The notes below the pieces were generated by a model. The model was not told where the DNA came from and did no database searches. It saw only the letters and a list, made by a program, of their open reading frames with translations. DNA of 64,000 nucleotides. Origin: Arthrobacter globiformis (lineage in GTDB: Bacteria > Actinomycetota > Actinomycetes > Actinomycetales > Micrococcaceae). This document shows, in pieces, positions 40,187 to 48,833 of this stretch. The translations under genes and the position numbers were made by a program. The stretch spans positions 3,782,001-3,846,000 of the forward strand of contig NZ_JAUSZX010000001.1 in assembly GCF_030818015.1 (NCBI RefSeq), written 5' to 3'. Each line of letters begins with the position of its first letter. Within the stretch, counting starts at the first letter, position 1.

Positions 40187-40767
40187 GCACGGAGGGCACT
40201 ATGGACGGGCAGGCTTTCAGCGAGGACATCGCCGCAGGGATGTCCGGGATTGGACTCGTGTGGGCACAGACGCCTGCCGGCGTCATCGGCAAGGACGGCG
40301 ACATGCCGTGGAACCTGCCCGAGGACCTGAAACACTTCACCAGGGTCACCACCGGCCATCCCGTCATCATGGGCCGCAAGACCTGGCTCTCCTTCCCGGC
40401 GAAGTACCGTCCGCTGCCCAACCGGACCAACATCGTCATCACCCGGCAGGAGAACTGGGGCAGCACGCCCGAGGCGGAGGGCGCCGTCGTCGTTAAATCC
40501 CTCGACGACGCCCTGCTGGAATCACAGTTCGCCCCGGGCTGCGAAGCAGTCTGGATCCTCGGCGGAGGCGAAATTTTCAAGGAGTCCACTGGCCTGGCTA
40601 ACGTCGCGGTGGTCACCACCATCGATGTGGACGCCGACGGCGACACTTACGCCCCGGAGCTCGGTGACGGCTGGGTCGCCGGCACGTCCGTGCCCTCCGA
40701 CGGCTGGCTGACCGGGGCCAACGGCACCCGCTACCGGTTCACCAAGTGGAACCGCTCGGAAGGTTAG
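40183..40767 (+). CDS. folA: Dihydrofolate reductase
   Basis: The product is 194 aa. Family blocks are [20 protein letters not shown] (substrate loop), [28 protein letters not shown] and [11 protein letters not shown]. It reduces dihydrofolate released by thymidylate synthase. The ATG at 40183 overlaps the thyA stop (ATGA); an ATG six codons later is an alternative. The 22-residue N-terminal extension before the core is slightly long for the family. Confidence 0.95.
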   Translation: MSTEGTMDGQAFSEDIAAGMSGIGLVWAQTPAGVIGKDGDMPWNLPEDLKHFTRVTTGHPVIMGRKTWLSFPAKYRPLPNRTNIVITRQENWGSTPEAEGAVVVKSLDDALLESQFAPGCEAVWILGGGEIFKESTGLANVAVVTTIDVDADGDTYAPELGDGWVAGTSVPSDGWLTGANGTRYRFTKWNRSEG

Positions 40768-40770
40768 AAG

Positions 40771-40989
40771 ATGCTGCGTAAACCTGAAACCCTCTTTGTG
40801 CTCGGCTACATGCTGCTGCCGCTGCTTGCGCTGCTGTCCGCGATCGTGGGCCTGACCATGATCCTGGGCGGCAACAAGATCGCCGGGATCATCGTGCTGG
40901 TGGTGGTGACGCAGGTGTTTGCGTTCGGCGCCTTCTTTGCCCTGCGCGCCCGCAAGAATGCGCTGCTGGAGGAGCCCGACCGGCAGTAG
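40771..40989 (+). CDS. Small two-TM membrane protein
   Basis: The product is 72 aa with two transmembrane segments (about 8-30, LFVLGYMLLPLLALLSAIVG, and 36-60, IAGIIVLVVVTQVFAFGAFF) and a basic C-terminus. No family is recognised. It starts 3 nt after folA with GGAAGG upstream, so it is probably in the thyA-folA transcript. Confidence 0.7.
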   Translation: MLRKPETLFVLGYMLLPLLALLSAIVGLTMILGGNKIAGIIVLVVVTQVFAFGAFFALRARKNALLEEPDRQ

Positions 40990-41108
40990 CGTCCGGATGG
41001 GGAGTGCTGCCCATCGCGGCGGCCTTGGGCCCGAACTAGAGTGATGGCTGGACTTAGCAGCAACCGTGCCCACGCGGAACGGTCAGGATTTTGGGGGATG
41101 ATGCCGCA

Positions 41109-42188
41109 GTGACAGGTAACTTGTGGGGCGCCGACGTCGCGCAGCTTCGAACCCTCGCACAGCAGTTCGGAAAGGTCTCCGACACCCTGCTGCAGACGTC
41201 ATCGCAGCTGACCAACCAGATCAACAACAACCCTTCATGGAAGGGCAACGACGCCACCCAGTTCCGCTCGGACTGGAACGGCAACCACCGGGCGCTCATC
41301 CAGCGGACAGCGCGCGCCCTCAAGGACGAGTCCAGGAAGCTGCTGGACAACGCCAACGAGCAGGAGAAGGCCAGCGACGCCGCCCCGGGTTCCGGCGGCG
41401 GTCCCGTAACTCTTGGCGATCCCGGCGGCTCGCTGGCAGGAACACTGGGCGGCGTGCTGCTCGGGGGCATCGGAGCGCTCAAGGCGGGCATGACCCTGCA
41501 CAAGTTCATCAAGGCCCCCTTCACCCTGGCCAAGCACCTCGGGCAGTACGGCTGGGTGCTGAAGAACCAGCGGGCCGATTTCATCAAGTCGTTCCTACAG
41601 GGCCGCCACCGCATCGGCGGCCCCGGCTTTGCTGCACACCGGCTCCTCGGCAACTCGGCCCTGGACGACCTGCTGAAGGGGTCGGCGTCCGCCCATCGCG
41701 GGCTCGGGCTGATCGACAAGGCTACTGACATTGCGTCGCTGAAGAACCTGAACAAACACATTGGCATCCTTTCCAAGTTCGGTCCCCTCCTGGAGGAGAA
41801 ACCGTGGATCGGGGCCGGCACCAAGCTCGAATGGCTGGGTAAGTCGGGCCTCGCGCGGGGACTTGGCTGGGCCGGCGTCGGCTTCAGCGCCTACGACTCC
41901 GTCAAGAGCTTTTCCGACGGCGACATCAAGGGCGGGTTGGCCAGCGCAGGTAAGGGACTCCTGGGTGTCGGGTGCTTCCTGCCGCCCCCCGCCGGGACTG
42001 TATGCCAGGTCGCCAGCGTCGGCATAGCGGTGTACGAGAACTGGGACACCATCAGCAGCGTTGGCAAGGACATCGGCGAAGGCGTCGTCAACGCCGTGAA
42101 GGACCCCGGAAAGTTCGTCAGCGACACGAAGGATACGTTGGTTGACGCAGGCAAATCCGTGGGCAAGTTCTTCGGATTCGGCGATTAG
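41109..42188 (+). CDS. WXG100-type N-terminal domain protein, possible type VII secretion substrate
   Basis: The product is 359 aa. Residues 1-95 look like a WXG100 helical hairpin: a first helix (LWGADVAQLRTLAQQFGKVS), then the turn NPSWKGNDATQF with the W-x-G motif, then a second helix (ALIQRTARALKDESRKLLDN). The rest is not recognised. It has Gly-rich hydrophobic stretches (about 112-140 and 280-310) and two cysteines in GVGCFLPPPAGTVCQ. WXG100 fusions are often exported by type VII systems, but no secretion gene lies in this window. The GTG start at 41109 gives the expected N-terminus MTGNLWGADV. Confidence 0.72.
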   Translation: MTGNLWGADVAQLRTLAQQFGKVSDTLLQTSSQLTNQINNNPSWKGNDATQFRSDWNGNHRALIQRTARALKDESRKLLDNANEQEKASDAAPGSGGGPVTLGDPGGSLAGTLGGVLLGGIGALKAGMTLHKFIKAPFTLAKHLGQYGWVLKNQRADFIKSFLQGRHRIGGPGFAAHRLLGNSALDDLLKGSASAHRGLGLIDKATDIASLKNLNKHIGILSKFGPLLEEKPWIGAGTKLEWLGKSGLARGLGWAGVGFSAYDSVKSFSDGDIKGGLASAGKGLLGVGCFLPPPAGTVCQVASVGIAVYENWDTISSVGKDIGEGVVNAVKDPGKFVSDTKDTLVDAGKSVGKFFGFGD

Positions 42189-42197
42189 GAGACAAGC

Positions 42198-42851
42198 ATG
42201 ACTGTTCAGGACCCAACCCAGCAGGAACCGCGCCTCGGCATCGACGTCATCGGCTTCGGCGTGGGTGAGTTCGCCTACCTGCTGAACGTTTTTGAGGGCC
42301 CTGCCCGCGACCGTTCAGTCAGCGTCTTCCGCGCCGAAGAGATGATCGACGACGTCACCCTCTCCACCGCCGGCGCGTCCTCGCTGCTGGCCCGTGACTT
42401 GGCTGCGGTTGATGACGACGGTGATCTGGGCGTGAAAGGCGTGGCGGCTGCCGTCGCCACTGCGCTGGGCCAGGCGACCCGGTGGACGGAGATCTCCCTC
42501 TTGACCGGCGAAGCGATGGACAACGTGGCGATGCTGGAAGCACCGGGCGTTTCCTTGATGCTCCAGCCCCGGCTCCTGGGCACCTGGTTCGTCTTTGCCC
42601 AGGATCCCGCCATCTCCTCGGCGGAGGCGACACTCCGGGTGATCCGCCAGCACGTCGAACAAAACCGTGGCGGCTCCGCATACCTGGTTTTCAAAACCTT
42701 GGCTTCCGAGCAGCACCTGCTGGTCCGCCGTGAGGAGACCTCCTGGACCACCGGGGTTCCCGATTTCGACAAGGACGAGGTAGCAGAAACAGCTGGGCTG
42801 GATGATGCCGGGCTGCTGGCGGCGATTGAGGATGCCCGTGGCGAGGCGTAG
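42198..42851 (+). CDS. Conserved-looking soluble protein of unknown function
   Basis: The product is 217 aa, acidic, without signal peptide or membrane segment. No family is recognised. It begins 9 nt after the WXG-type gene with AGGAGACAAGC before its ATG, so the two are co-translated from one transcript. A role as chaperone or immunity partner of the WXG protein is possible from position only. Confidence 0.65.
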   Translation: MTVQDPTQQEPRLGIDVIGFGVGEFAYLLNVFEGPARDRSVSVFRAEEMIDDVTLSTAGASSLLARDLAAVDDDGDLGVKGVAAAVATALGQATRWTEISLLTGEAMDNVAMLEAPGVSLMLQPRLLGTWFVFAQDPAISSAEATLRVIRQHVEQNRGGSAYLVFKTLASEQHLLVRREETSWTTGVPDFDKDEVAETAGLDDAGLLAAIEDARGEA

Positions 42852-43239
42852 CGAGGGTGTCCCGCAGGAGCCGGGCTACGTTCCGTCGCAGACCCCCGAC
42901 GACAAGCTGCTGTACCGCCGGGCCGAGAACGGCGACATGGTGGGCTACACGCCGGCCGAATATGGCGTGCGCAAGGACGACGGCCACGGCCTGGTCAAGC
43001 CCGTCAACAGCTCCGCCGGGCTGCTCTTCCTGGCGGTTCTTGCCTCATTGTTCACGGGCGGGATCGTCTACGGCATTGTCCGAATCGCTCTCGACGGCAC
43101 GTGGGGAATCCTGGGCGAAGTCTGGTGGGTGGTGCCTGTCGGAATTCTCGTACCCTTGGCGGCGTGGTCCGCGTACGCCAAGGAGCGCAGGGCAGAGAAG
43201 CTGCGCAAAGCCCGCAACCTTCCGCGGCCCCTCGACTGA
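42838..43239 (+). CDS. Two-TM membrane protein of the WXG cassette
   Basis: The product is 133 aa when started at GTG 42838, which has TGAGG 6 nt upstream and overlaps the previous gene by 14 nt. A polar N-terminus of about 60 residues (QTPDDKLLYRRAENGDMVGY) is followed by two transmembrane segments (about 63-85 and 95-116) and a basic tail (AKERRAEKLRKARNL). An ATG two codons earlier is also possible. No family is recognised. Confidence 0.65.
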   Translation: MARRSEGVPQEPGYVPSQTPDDKLLYRRAENGDMVGYTPAEYGVRKDDGHGLVKPVNSSAGLLFLAVLASLFTGGIVYGIVRIALDGTWGILGEVWWVVPVGILVPLAAWSAYAKERRAEKLRKARNLPRPLD

Positions 43240-43315
43240 CGTCTTTGCGTCCAGTGCTGCAGCGGCCGTGACGTAACCGACTGCGGCCTGCCAAATCCAA
43301 AGATAAACTGGCTAA

Positions 43316-44458
43316 ATGACTACAGCAGCTACTCCGTCCGTTGGACTGGTCGGTTGGCGCGGCATGGTCGGCTCCGTCCTGATGCAGCGCATGCAGGACG
43401 AGGGCGACTTCGCCAGCATCAACCCGGTATTTTTCTCCACCTCAAACGCGGGAGGTGCCGCCCCGACTCTTGCCGGTGCTGCCGCGGGCGCGGCCGGCAA
43501 GCTCGAGGACGCGTTCGACGTCGAGACGCTGGCCAAGCTGCCGATTATTGTCACCGCCCAGGGCGGGGACTACACCAAGCAGGTCCACGGCGAGCTGCGC
43601 AGCCGGGGCTGGGACGGCCTCTGGATCGACGCCGCCTCCACCCTGCGCATGAACGATGACTCCATCATCGTCCTTGACCCCATCAACCGCGACGTCATCG
43701 ACAAGGGACTGGCCAACGGCGTCAAGGACTTCATCGGCGGCAACTGTACCGTCTCCTGCATGCTCATGGGCCTCGGCGGCCTCTTCAAGAACGGCCTCGT
43801 CGAGTGGGGCACGTCCATGACCTACCAGGCCGCCTCCGGCGGCGGTGCCCGGCACATGCGCGAGCTGCTCAGCCAGTTCGGGACGCTCAATGCCGAGGTC
43901 AGCACGGAACTGAACGACCCGGCGTCGGCCATTCTGGACATCGACCGCAAGGTGCTGGCCCACCAGCGCACCGGCGTCGACGCCACCCAGTTCGGTGTGC
44001 CGCTGGCCGGCTCCCTCATCCCGTGGATCGACGCCGATCTCGGTAACGGCCAGTCCAAGGAAGAGTGGAAGGCCGGTGTCGAGACCAACAAGATCCTGGG
44101 CACCTCGGATGAGAACCACGTGATCATGGATGGCCTCTGCGTACGGATCGGGGCCATGCGCTCCCACTCGCAGGCGCTCACCCTGAAGCTGCGCGAGGAC
44201 CTCTCCGTTGCCGAGATCGAGAAGCTGCTCGACGAGGACAACGAATGGGCCAAGGTAGTGCCCAACTCCAAGGAAGCCTCGATGGCCGACCTGACGCCCG
44301 TGGCAGCCTCCGGCACGCTGACCATTCCGGTGGGGCGTATCCGCAAGCTCGAGATGGGTCCGCAGTACATCAGCGCCTTCACCGTCGGCGACCAGCTGCT
44401 CTGGGGCGCCGCCGAGCCGCTGCGCCGCATGCTCAACATCGCCACCGGCACGCTGTAG
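43316..44458 (+). CDS. asd: Aspartate-semialdehyde dehydrogenase
   Basis: The product is 380 aa. It reduces aspartyl phosphate to aspartate semialdehyde for lysine, diaminopimelate, threonine and methionine. Catalytic Cys144 lies in [10 protein letters not shown], and the His is in [13 protein letters not shown]. The NADPH loop [16 protein letters not shown] and [16 protein letters not shown] follow the E. coli Asd pattern nearly word for word, unlike the SNPNCTT type common in actinobacteria. The ATG has TAAACT exactly 6 nt upstream and no Shine-Dalgarno, so it is probably leaderless. Confidence 0.95.
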   Translation: MTTAATPSVGLVGWRGMVGSVLMQRMQDEGDFASINPVFFSTSNAGGAAPTLAGAAAGAAGKLEDAFDVETLAKLPIIVTAQGGDYTKQVHGELRSRGWDGLWIDAASTLRMNDDSIIVLDPINRDVIDKGLANGVKDFIGGNCTVSCMLMGLGGLFKNGLVEWGTSMTYQAASGGGARHMRELLSQFGTLNAEVSTELNDPASAILDIDRKVLAHQRTGVDATQFGVPLAGSLIPWIDADLGNGQSKEEWKAGVETNKILGTSDENHVIMDGLCVRIGAMRSHSQALTLKLREDLSVAEIEKLLDEDNEWAKVVPNSKEASMADLTPVAASGTLTIPVGRIRKLEMGPQYISAFTVGDQLLWGAAEPLRRMLNIATGTL

Positions 44459-44506
44459 CCAGCTTTCACCTTAACCGGCCCTGCCCGCACGACCAGCCCC
44501 GCCCGG

Positions 44507-44832
44507 GGGCCGTTCACGCGGAGCGGGGCCGGTTTCGCGTCTGCCCCCGGGCGGTCGCGGACGCGTCCTCACATCCCGTCGCTTCCAACCGAACGCGTCC
44601 TCACATCCCGCCGCTTCCAACCCGACGCGTCCTCACATCCCGCCGCTTCCAACCCGACGCTCCCGCAAAAAGTTGCCGGAGCGTTTCCCCTTTGGCTACA
44701 GGAAGTGAGGACGCGTGCCAAAAAAGGCGACCAGATCTGAGGAAGCGTCGCAATAGTCCCGGGCCGGTCATGCGGTGCGGGCCGTTCACGCGGAGCGGGG
44801 GCCGGTTTCGCGTCTGCCCCGGGCGGTCGCGG
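44507..44832. repeat. 54-bp direct repeats flanking a repeat region
   Basis: A 54-bp sequence (44507-44560) recurs at 44779-44832, differing only by two one-base indels in G or C runs. Both start gggccgttcacgcggagc and end gggcggtcgcgg. Between them lie a 32-bp tandem array, an inverted fragment of its unit (gtgaggacgcgt, 44705-44716), a hairpin (44657-44684, acgctcc/ggagcgt) and an AGATCTGAGGAAGCGT word shared with 19440-19640. No coding sequence is seen between asd and the convergent gene at 44857. Confidence 0.85.
44561..44656. repeat. 32-bp tandem repeat, three copies
   Basis: Three head-to-tail 32-bp units begin at 44561, 44593 and 44625, each opening acgcgtcctcacatcccg. Copies 2 and 3 are identical and copy 1 differs at two or three bases. 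There are no spacers, so it is not a CRISPR. Confidence 0.92.
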
Positions 44833-44856
44833 GCCCGGTCCTGTATGCCCCGCCCG

Positions 44857-45963
44857 TCAGGACGCCAGGAACCGCTCGTACCTTTCAGCTGCGCGGTGGA
44901 AACCCGCCAAGGCGGCCTGGCCCAGGGGCTTCGTGTCGTCGAAGGGAACGGGCACGACGGCGGCCGTCCGCCCGCTCCCCTGTCTCACCCAGGTGCCGGT
45001 CACCTCGCCGCCGGCCACGATGGCTTTCTTGAACACCCCGTTGCCGCCCGGGACGATCTTTTGCGCGTGCTCGGGCGGCAGCACGATGCTCCGGTCCGTG
45101 TAACCGAGCACGAACTCGTCGAACCCAGGCAGGGCAAGGACTGTCCGCTGGCCGGGCACGCCGTCGTCGAGCAGCGCCGCTGTCTCGGGTGAGAGCCAGT
45201 AGCTCGTTCCGCCAAACTCAAGTTCCACGAGCTGGCCGCTGACCGCGGGAAGCGCCGCCCTTCCCTCGGTCAAAGGAATGCTTGACCACCAGGCAAAGTC
45301 GCGCAGCGTGGCGGGTCCGTGGCCGCGCAGGTATCTCAGCAGCAGCTCTGCGATCCCCTCCTCACGGCCCAGGTCCCGTGAGGACGTGATCCACCGGTCG
45401 AATGCAACGAACTTCTGCTGGTTGCCGTCCAGCGGCCCGTGGACGAGTGAGGCGCTCTGGCACAGCATCCACAGCAGGTGGACCCCGCGCTGAGCCTTGG
45501 TGGCCTGCCCGGCAGCCTCGAACGCCGCGAACAGCTCCTCCCGGGTGGCGGCCCGCCCTCCGTCAACCAGGCCGAGGGCTGTCTCCCGGCAGGCCTCCAC
45601 GTCGCTGCCGGTGATTTCCAGTTGCCGGTGCCGGCCGGCCGTGCCCTGGATCATACGGGCCGTGGTGATGTTCAGGATCCAGCGCAGATCCTCCGGCGCC
45701 AGCAGGTGCAGCGTGCCCCGCATGGGCCACGACCGGACCACGGACCCGTCATTCAAAGCCCGGCGGACGTCGCTCAGGCCGGCGCCGGGAACCCGGACAC
45801 CCACAGCCCATAGCGCCGACTGGAGATCCTGGGCCTGCATCGCGGTCATCGCACGGACGGCCTCCGGCACGCCGTCGAATCCGGGTCCCAGCAGCCCCTG
45901 CGACGCCAGCCTCAGCCGGCCCATCACCTTGGGCGAAACCCGGATCTTCACCACAGCTGCCAT
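44857..45963 (-). CDS. Winged-helix DNA-binding protein, AlkZ/YcaQ-like
   Basis: The product is 368 aa of the HTH_42/AlkZ-like winged-helix family. The Q-x-Q motif (QAQDLQSALWAVG) and VVRSWPMRGTLHLLAPEDLR are seen in this group. So are a central AELLLRYLRGHGPATLRDFA winged helix and the C-terminal LPGFDEFVLGYTDRS. Some members are DNA glycosylases that open interstrand crosslinks; the function of this one is unproven. The ATG at 45963 has TAGGAT exactly 6 nt upstream, fitting a leaderless mRNA. It converges with asd across the repeat region. Confidence 0.82.
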   Translation of the reverse strand: MAAVVKIRVSPKVMGRLRLASQGLLGPGFDGVPEAVRAMTAMQAQDLQSALWAVGVRVPGAGLSDVRRALNDGSVVRSWPMRGTLHLLAPEDLRWILNITTARMIQGTAGRHRQLEITGSDVEACRETALGLVDGGRAATREELFAAFEAAGQATKAQRGVHLLWMLCQSASLVHGPLDGNQQKFVAFDRWITSSRDLGREEGIAELLLRYLRGHGPATLRDFAWWSSIPLTEGRAALPAVSGQLVELEFGGTSYWLSPETAALLDDGVPGQRTVLALPGFDEFVLGYTDRSIVLPPEHAQKIVPGGNGVFKKAIVAGGEVTGTWVRQGSGRTAAVVPVPFDDTKPLGQAALAGFHRAAERYERFLAS

Positions 45964-46007
45964 GGGCCCATCCTAGGACGCCCGGTAACGAAGCAGGCGC
46001 CGCAGCG

Positions 46008-47075
46008 CTAGAGCGTGAGGCCGATCAGGAGCGGTTCGGGGTGCAGTTCAATGCCAAAACGCCCGACGACGCCGGCACGCACCTCGCGTGCAATCGCCAC
46101 CATGTCGGCGGCGCTGGCCGAGCCGCGGTTGGTGATGGCCAGGGTGTGCTTGGTGGACAGCGAGGCCCGGCCGCCGGAGACGCTCCCGGCCTCCAGCCCG
46201 AAGCCCTTGCCGAAGCCGGCGTGGTCGATCAGCCAGGCCGCGGACAGCTTGATCTGCCCGTCGGCGCCGCCCGGGTACCGGGGTGCGGATTCCGGAAGCC
46301 CTGCCGCCACGTCGGCGGGGACGATCGGGTTGGTGAAGAACGAACCCGTGGAGTAGGTGTCGCGGTCCGCCGGGTCCAGCACCATGCCCTTGGAGGCGCG
46401 CAGCCGCAGGACCTCGCGGCGGACGTCGTTCGAGTAGGCTCGCTGGCCCTGCCCTACGCCCAGGACCCGCGCCAGCTCGGCATAGCGGATGGGTGCGCTC
46501 ATGCGGCCCAGCGGCAGCTGGAATTCGACGGTCAGCACAACGTAGCGCGGAGAGCCGTTGACGGTGGTCTGCTTGAGGATGGAATCGCGGTACCCGAACT
46601 TCAGCTCCGAGTTGGTGAAGGTCCTCACGGCGTTGCGCTCCCGGTCCCAGGTGCGGACCGCTGCAATGGTCTGCGAGACGTCCGCGCCGTAGGCGCCAAC
46701 GTTCTGCACGGGCGTGGCTCCGGTGGCGCCGGGGATCCCGGACAACGCCTCAATGCCGGACCAGGCGTGGAGCACGGCATGCTCCACCAGGGCGTCCCAA
46801 TTATGGCCGGCCTGCACCACCACTGCCACGCCCCCGCAGGAGTCCTCGGCGTTGACGGTGAACCCCTCGGAGGCGATCTTCAGGACGGTTCCGGGGAACC
46901 CGTCGTCGGAAATCAGGAGGTTGGAACCGCCGCCGATGATCAGCAGCTGCTCACCGGCGGCGTCCGCGGCGCGCACCGCCTCGATGATCTCAGCCTCGGT
47001 GCGGGCCTCGACGTATTTGCCGGCGGGACCGCCGACGGCGGCCGTGGTCAGGTCGGAAAGCATTGGGGAGGTCAC
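46008..47075 (-). CDS. murB: UDP-N-acetylenolpyruvoylglucosamine reductase
   Basis: The product is 355 aa. It reduces the enolpyruvyl group to make UDP-MurNAc for peptidoglycan. The FAD-binding part has LLIIGGGSNLLISDDGFPGT and WSGIEALSGIPGATGATPVQ with NVGAYGADV. The active-site serine lies in TYSTGSFFTNPIV and the C-terminal Glu in ELHPEPLLIG. The start is GTG at 47075 with TAGGCT exactly 6 nt upstream and no Shine-Dalgarno. The MFS gene lies 34 nt upstream. Confidence 0.95.
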   Translation of the reverse strand: MTSPMLSDLTTAAVGGPAGKYVEARTEAEIIEAVRAADAAGEQLLIIGGGSNLLISDDGFPGTVLKIASEGFTVNAEDSCGGVAVVVQAGHNWDALVEHAVLHAWSGIEALSGIPGATGATPVQNVGAYGADVSQTIAAVRTWDRERNAVRTFTNSELKFGYRDSILKQTTVNGSPRYVVLTVEFQLPLGRMSAPIRYAELARVLGVGQGQRAYSNDVRREVLRLRASKGMVLDPADRDTYSTGSFFTNPIVPADVAAGLPESAPRYPGGADGQIKLSAAWLIDHAGFGKGFGLEAGSVSGGRASLSTKHTLAITNRGSASAADMVAIAREVRAGVVGRFGIELHPEPLLIGLTL

Positions 47076-47109
47076 CAGTCCAGCCTATAGGGAACAGAAG
47101 CAGGGAAAG

Positions 47110-48381
47110 CTAGGGAAGCTTGCGGGCCACCGGAGACAGCAGAAAGCTTGCCACCAGCACCGCCATGACGGCCAGCAGCGAGTGCAGGATCCCGACGTGC
47201 TCGGCGAGGAGTCCCAGCAGCGGCGGGCCGCACAGGAAGGCCCCGTACCCGATCGTGGATACCACGGATACCCGGGCGGCAGCCTTGGCGGGATCGTCAG
47301 CCGCTGCGGACATGCCCACCGGGAAACCCAGCGAGGCGCCCAGCCCCCATACTGCCAGGGCGGCGTAAGCCAGCCACGGCGCCGGAGCGAACACGAACAG
47401 CGCCAGGCCAAGGACGGCCATGGCCGAGCACCAGCGCATCACGGGAACCCTGCCGAACCGGTCGAGCACCACTGTTCCGGCGAACCGGCCGATGGTCATG
47501 AAGGTGACGAACAGCCCGTACCCGGCAGCGCCGGCCGCGTCCGACTGGTGGTGCCCGTCAGCAAGCGCCAGAGCCACCCAGTCCCCGGCCGCGCCTTCCG
47601 CCAGTGCCAGGCCCAGCACCATGACGCCCAGGAGCAGCGTCCGCCGGTCCCGCCAGGCCTGGGCGATCTTGCGCTTGTTGTCCAGCGGGGCCTCGCCGGC
47701 GCCATCGCTTCCCGAACGGATGACGGGGATCGGCCCGGTGGAGGGGTCCTCGAAGTTGTCGGGCCGGTACGGTGCCCTGCGTTCCGCGGGGGTGACGTCC
47801 GCACGCAACCAGCGTGCCGCCGTCGTCACCGAACCGGCGACGACGAGCCCGGCGGCGGCGAGGTGCCACACGACCGGCACGCCCGCACCGGCGGCCCAGG
47901 CGCCCAGCCCCGCTCCGGCAACCGTGCCCAGGCTGAACGAGCCGTGCAGCCGGGGCATGATGTGGCGGCCGATGGCCCGTTCGACGGCGGCTCCCTCCAC
48001 GTTGGACGCCGTGTTCCAGCTGGCGGTGCCCAGTCCGACGACGGCCAGTCCCGCTGCAACCGCAACCGGACTGGACAGGACGGACGTGCCGAAGCCGGCC
48101 AGGAGCAGGCCGCAGCCCACCATGATGCTTCCAGTCCGGATGGTCCGCCGGGAACCAAGCCGGAGCACGATCAGCCCCGACGCGGATACCGAGAGGAAGG
48201 ACCCGGCCGTCATGCACAGCAGCAGCAGCCCCACCGTGCCGGGCGTGAGGCTGAGGCCGTCCCGGATCGCGGGCAGGCGGGAAACCCAGGACGCGAACGC
48301 GAGCCCGCTGGCGGCGTAGGCCACCACGACGGCGTTGCGCCAGAGGCTGACTTCCCGCGCCTGGACGGCGGTGGAGCTCAA
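47110..48381 (-). CDS. MFS transporter
   Basis: The product is 423 aa with about 12 transmembrane segments and a cytosolic loop near the middle (DVTPAERRAPYRPDNFEDPS). The N-terminal FASWVSRLPAIRDGLSLTPG and the later LDRFGRVPVMRW are MFS motifs of the YbjJ/fucose permease-like group. The substrate is unknown. The start is TTG at 48381, 12 nt after the hadB stop, with no clear ribosome binding site, so it may be translationally coupled; the exact start is uncertain. Confidence 0.82.
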   Translation of the reverse strand: MSSTAVQAREVSLWRNAVVVAYAASGLAFASWVSRLPAIRDGLSLTPGTVGLLLLCMTAGSFLSVSASGLIVLRLGSRRTIRTGSIMVGCGLLLAGFGTSVLSSPVAVAAGLAVVGLGTASWNTASNVEGAAVERAIGRHIMPRLHGSFSLGTVAGAGLGAWAAGAGVPVVWHLAAAGLVVAGSVTTAARWLRADVTPAERRAPYRPDNFEDPSTGPIPVIRSGSDGAGEAPLDNKRKIAQAWRDRRTLLLGVMVLGLALAEGAAGDWVALALADGHHQSDAAGAAGYGLFVTFMTIGRFAGTVVLDRFGRVPVMRWCSAMAVLGLALFVFAPAPWLAYAALAVWGLGASLGFPVGMSAAADDPAKAAARVSVVSTIGYGAFLCGPPLLGLLAEHVGILHSLLAVMAVLVASFLLSPVARKLP

Positions 48382-48393
48382 GACAGCATCACG

Positions 48394-48831
48394 TCACGCC
48401 AACCGGACGAGGGCCTGGGCCTTCACCAGGACCTTCTGCCCGTCGAACACGACGGTGAGGTCCACGCGTGCGGTGCGCGCTTCGGCATCCAGCGCGCCGA
48501 CGGCTCCGCTGACGTCAATCACTGCACCGGCGTCGCCGGTTCCCGTGGTGTCCGTGACAAGCACCGGCTTGGTGAAGCGGGTCTGGTAGTCGACGACGGC
48601 GGCCGGGTCACCAGCCCAGTCGCTGACCAACTGCACGGCCGCACCCATGGTGAACATGCCGTGGGCAATGACGCCGGGAAGCTCGACGCCCGTGGCGAAG
48701 GCCTCGTTCCAGTGGATGGGGTTGAAGTCTCCCGATGCGCCGGCGTACTTGACCAGGTCCTGCCTGGTCACCTCGATGCTGCGGCTGCCGATGTCCTGGC
48801 CGACGCTGAGTTCTTCGAATGTGGGGCTCAT
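48394..48831 (-). CDS. MaoC-type hydroxyacyl dehydratase subunit (HadB-like)
   Basis: The product is 145 aa with a hot-dog fold. The catalytic Asp35 and His40 lie in GASGDFNPIHWNEAFA, followed by LPGVIAHGMFTMGAAVQL. With the HadA-like neighbour it should form a heterodimeric 3-hydroxyacyl-ACP dehydratase, in which the HadB-like subunit supplies catalysis. The ATG follows the hadA-like stop by 2 nt, so the pair is co-translated. In Mycobacterium the homologous genes neighbour the tRNA-Trp-secE-nusG cluster. Confidence 0.88.
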   Translation of the reverse strand: MSPTFEELSVGQDIGSRSIEVTRQDLVKYAGASGDFNPIHWNEAFATGVELPGVIAHGMFTMGAAVQLVSDWAGDPAAVVDYQTRFTKPVLVTDTTGTGDAGAVIDVSGAVGALDAEARTARVDLTVVFDGQKVLVKAQALVRLA

Positions 48832-48833
48832 GG

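Noticed and set aside
44561..44656. CRISPR array
   Set aside because: The three 32-bp units are directly adjacent with no spacers and no cas genes nearby.
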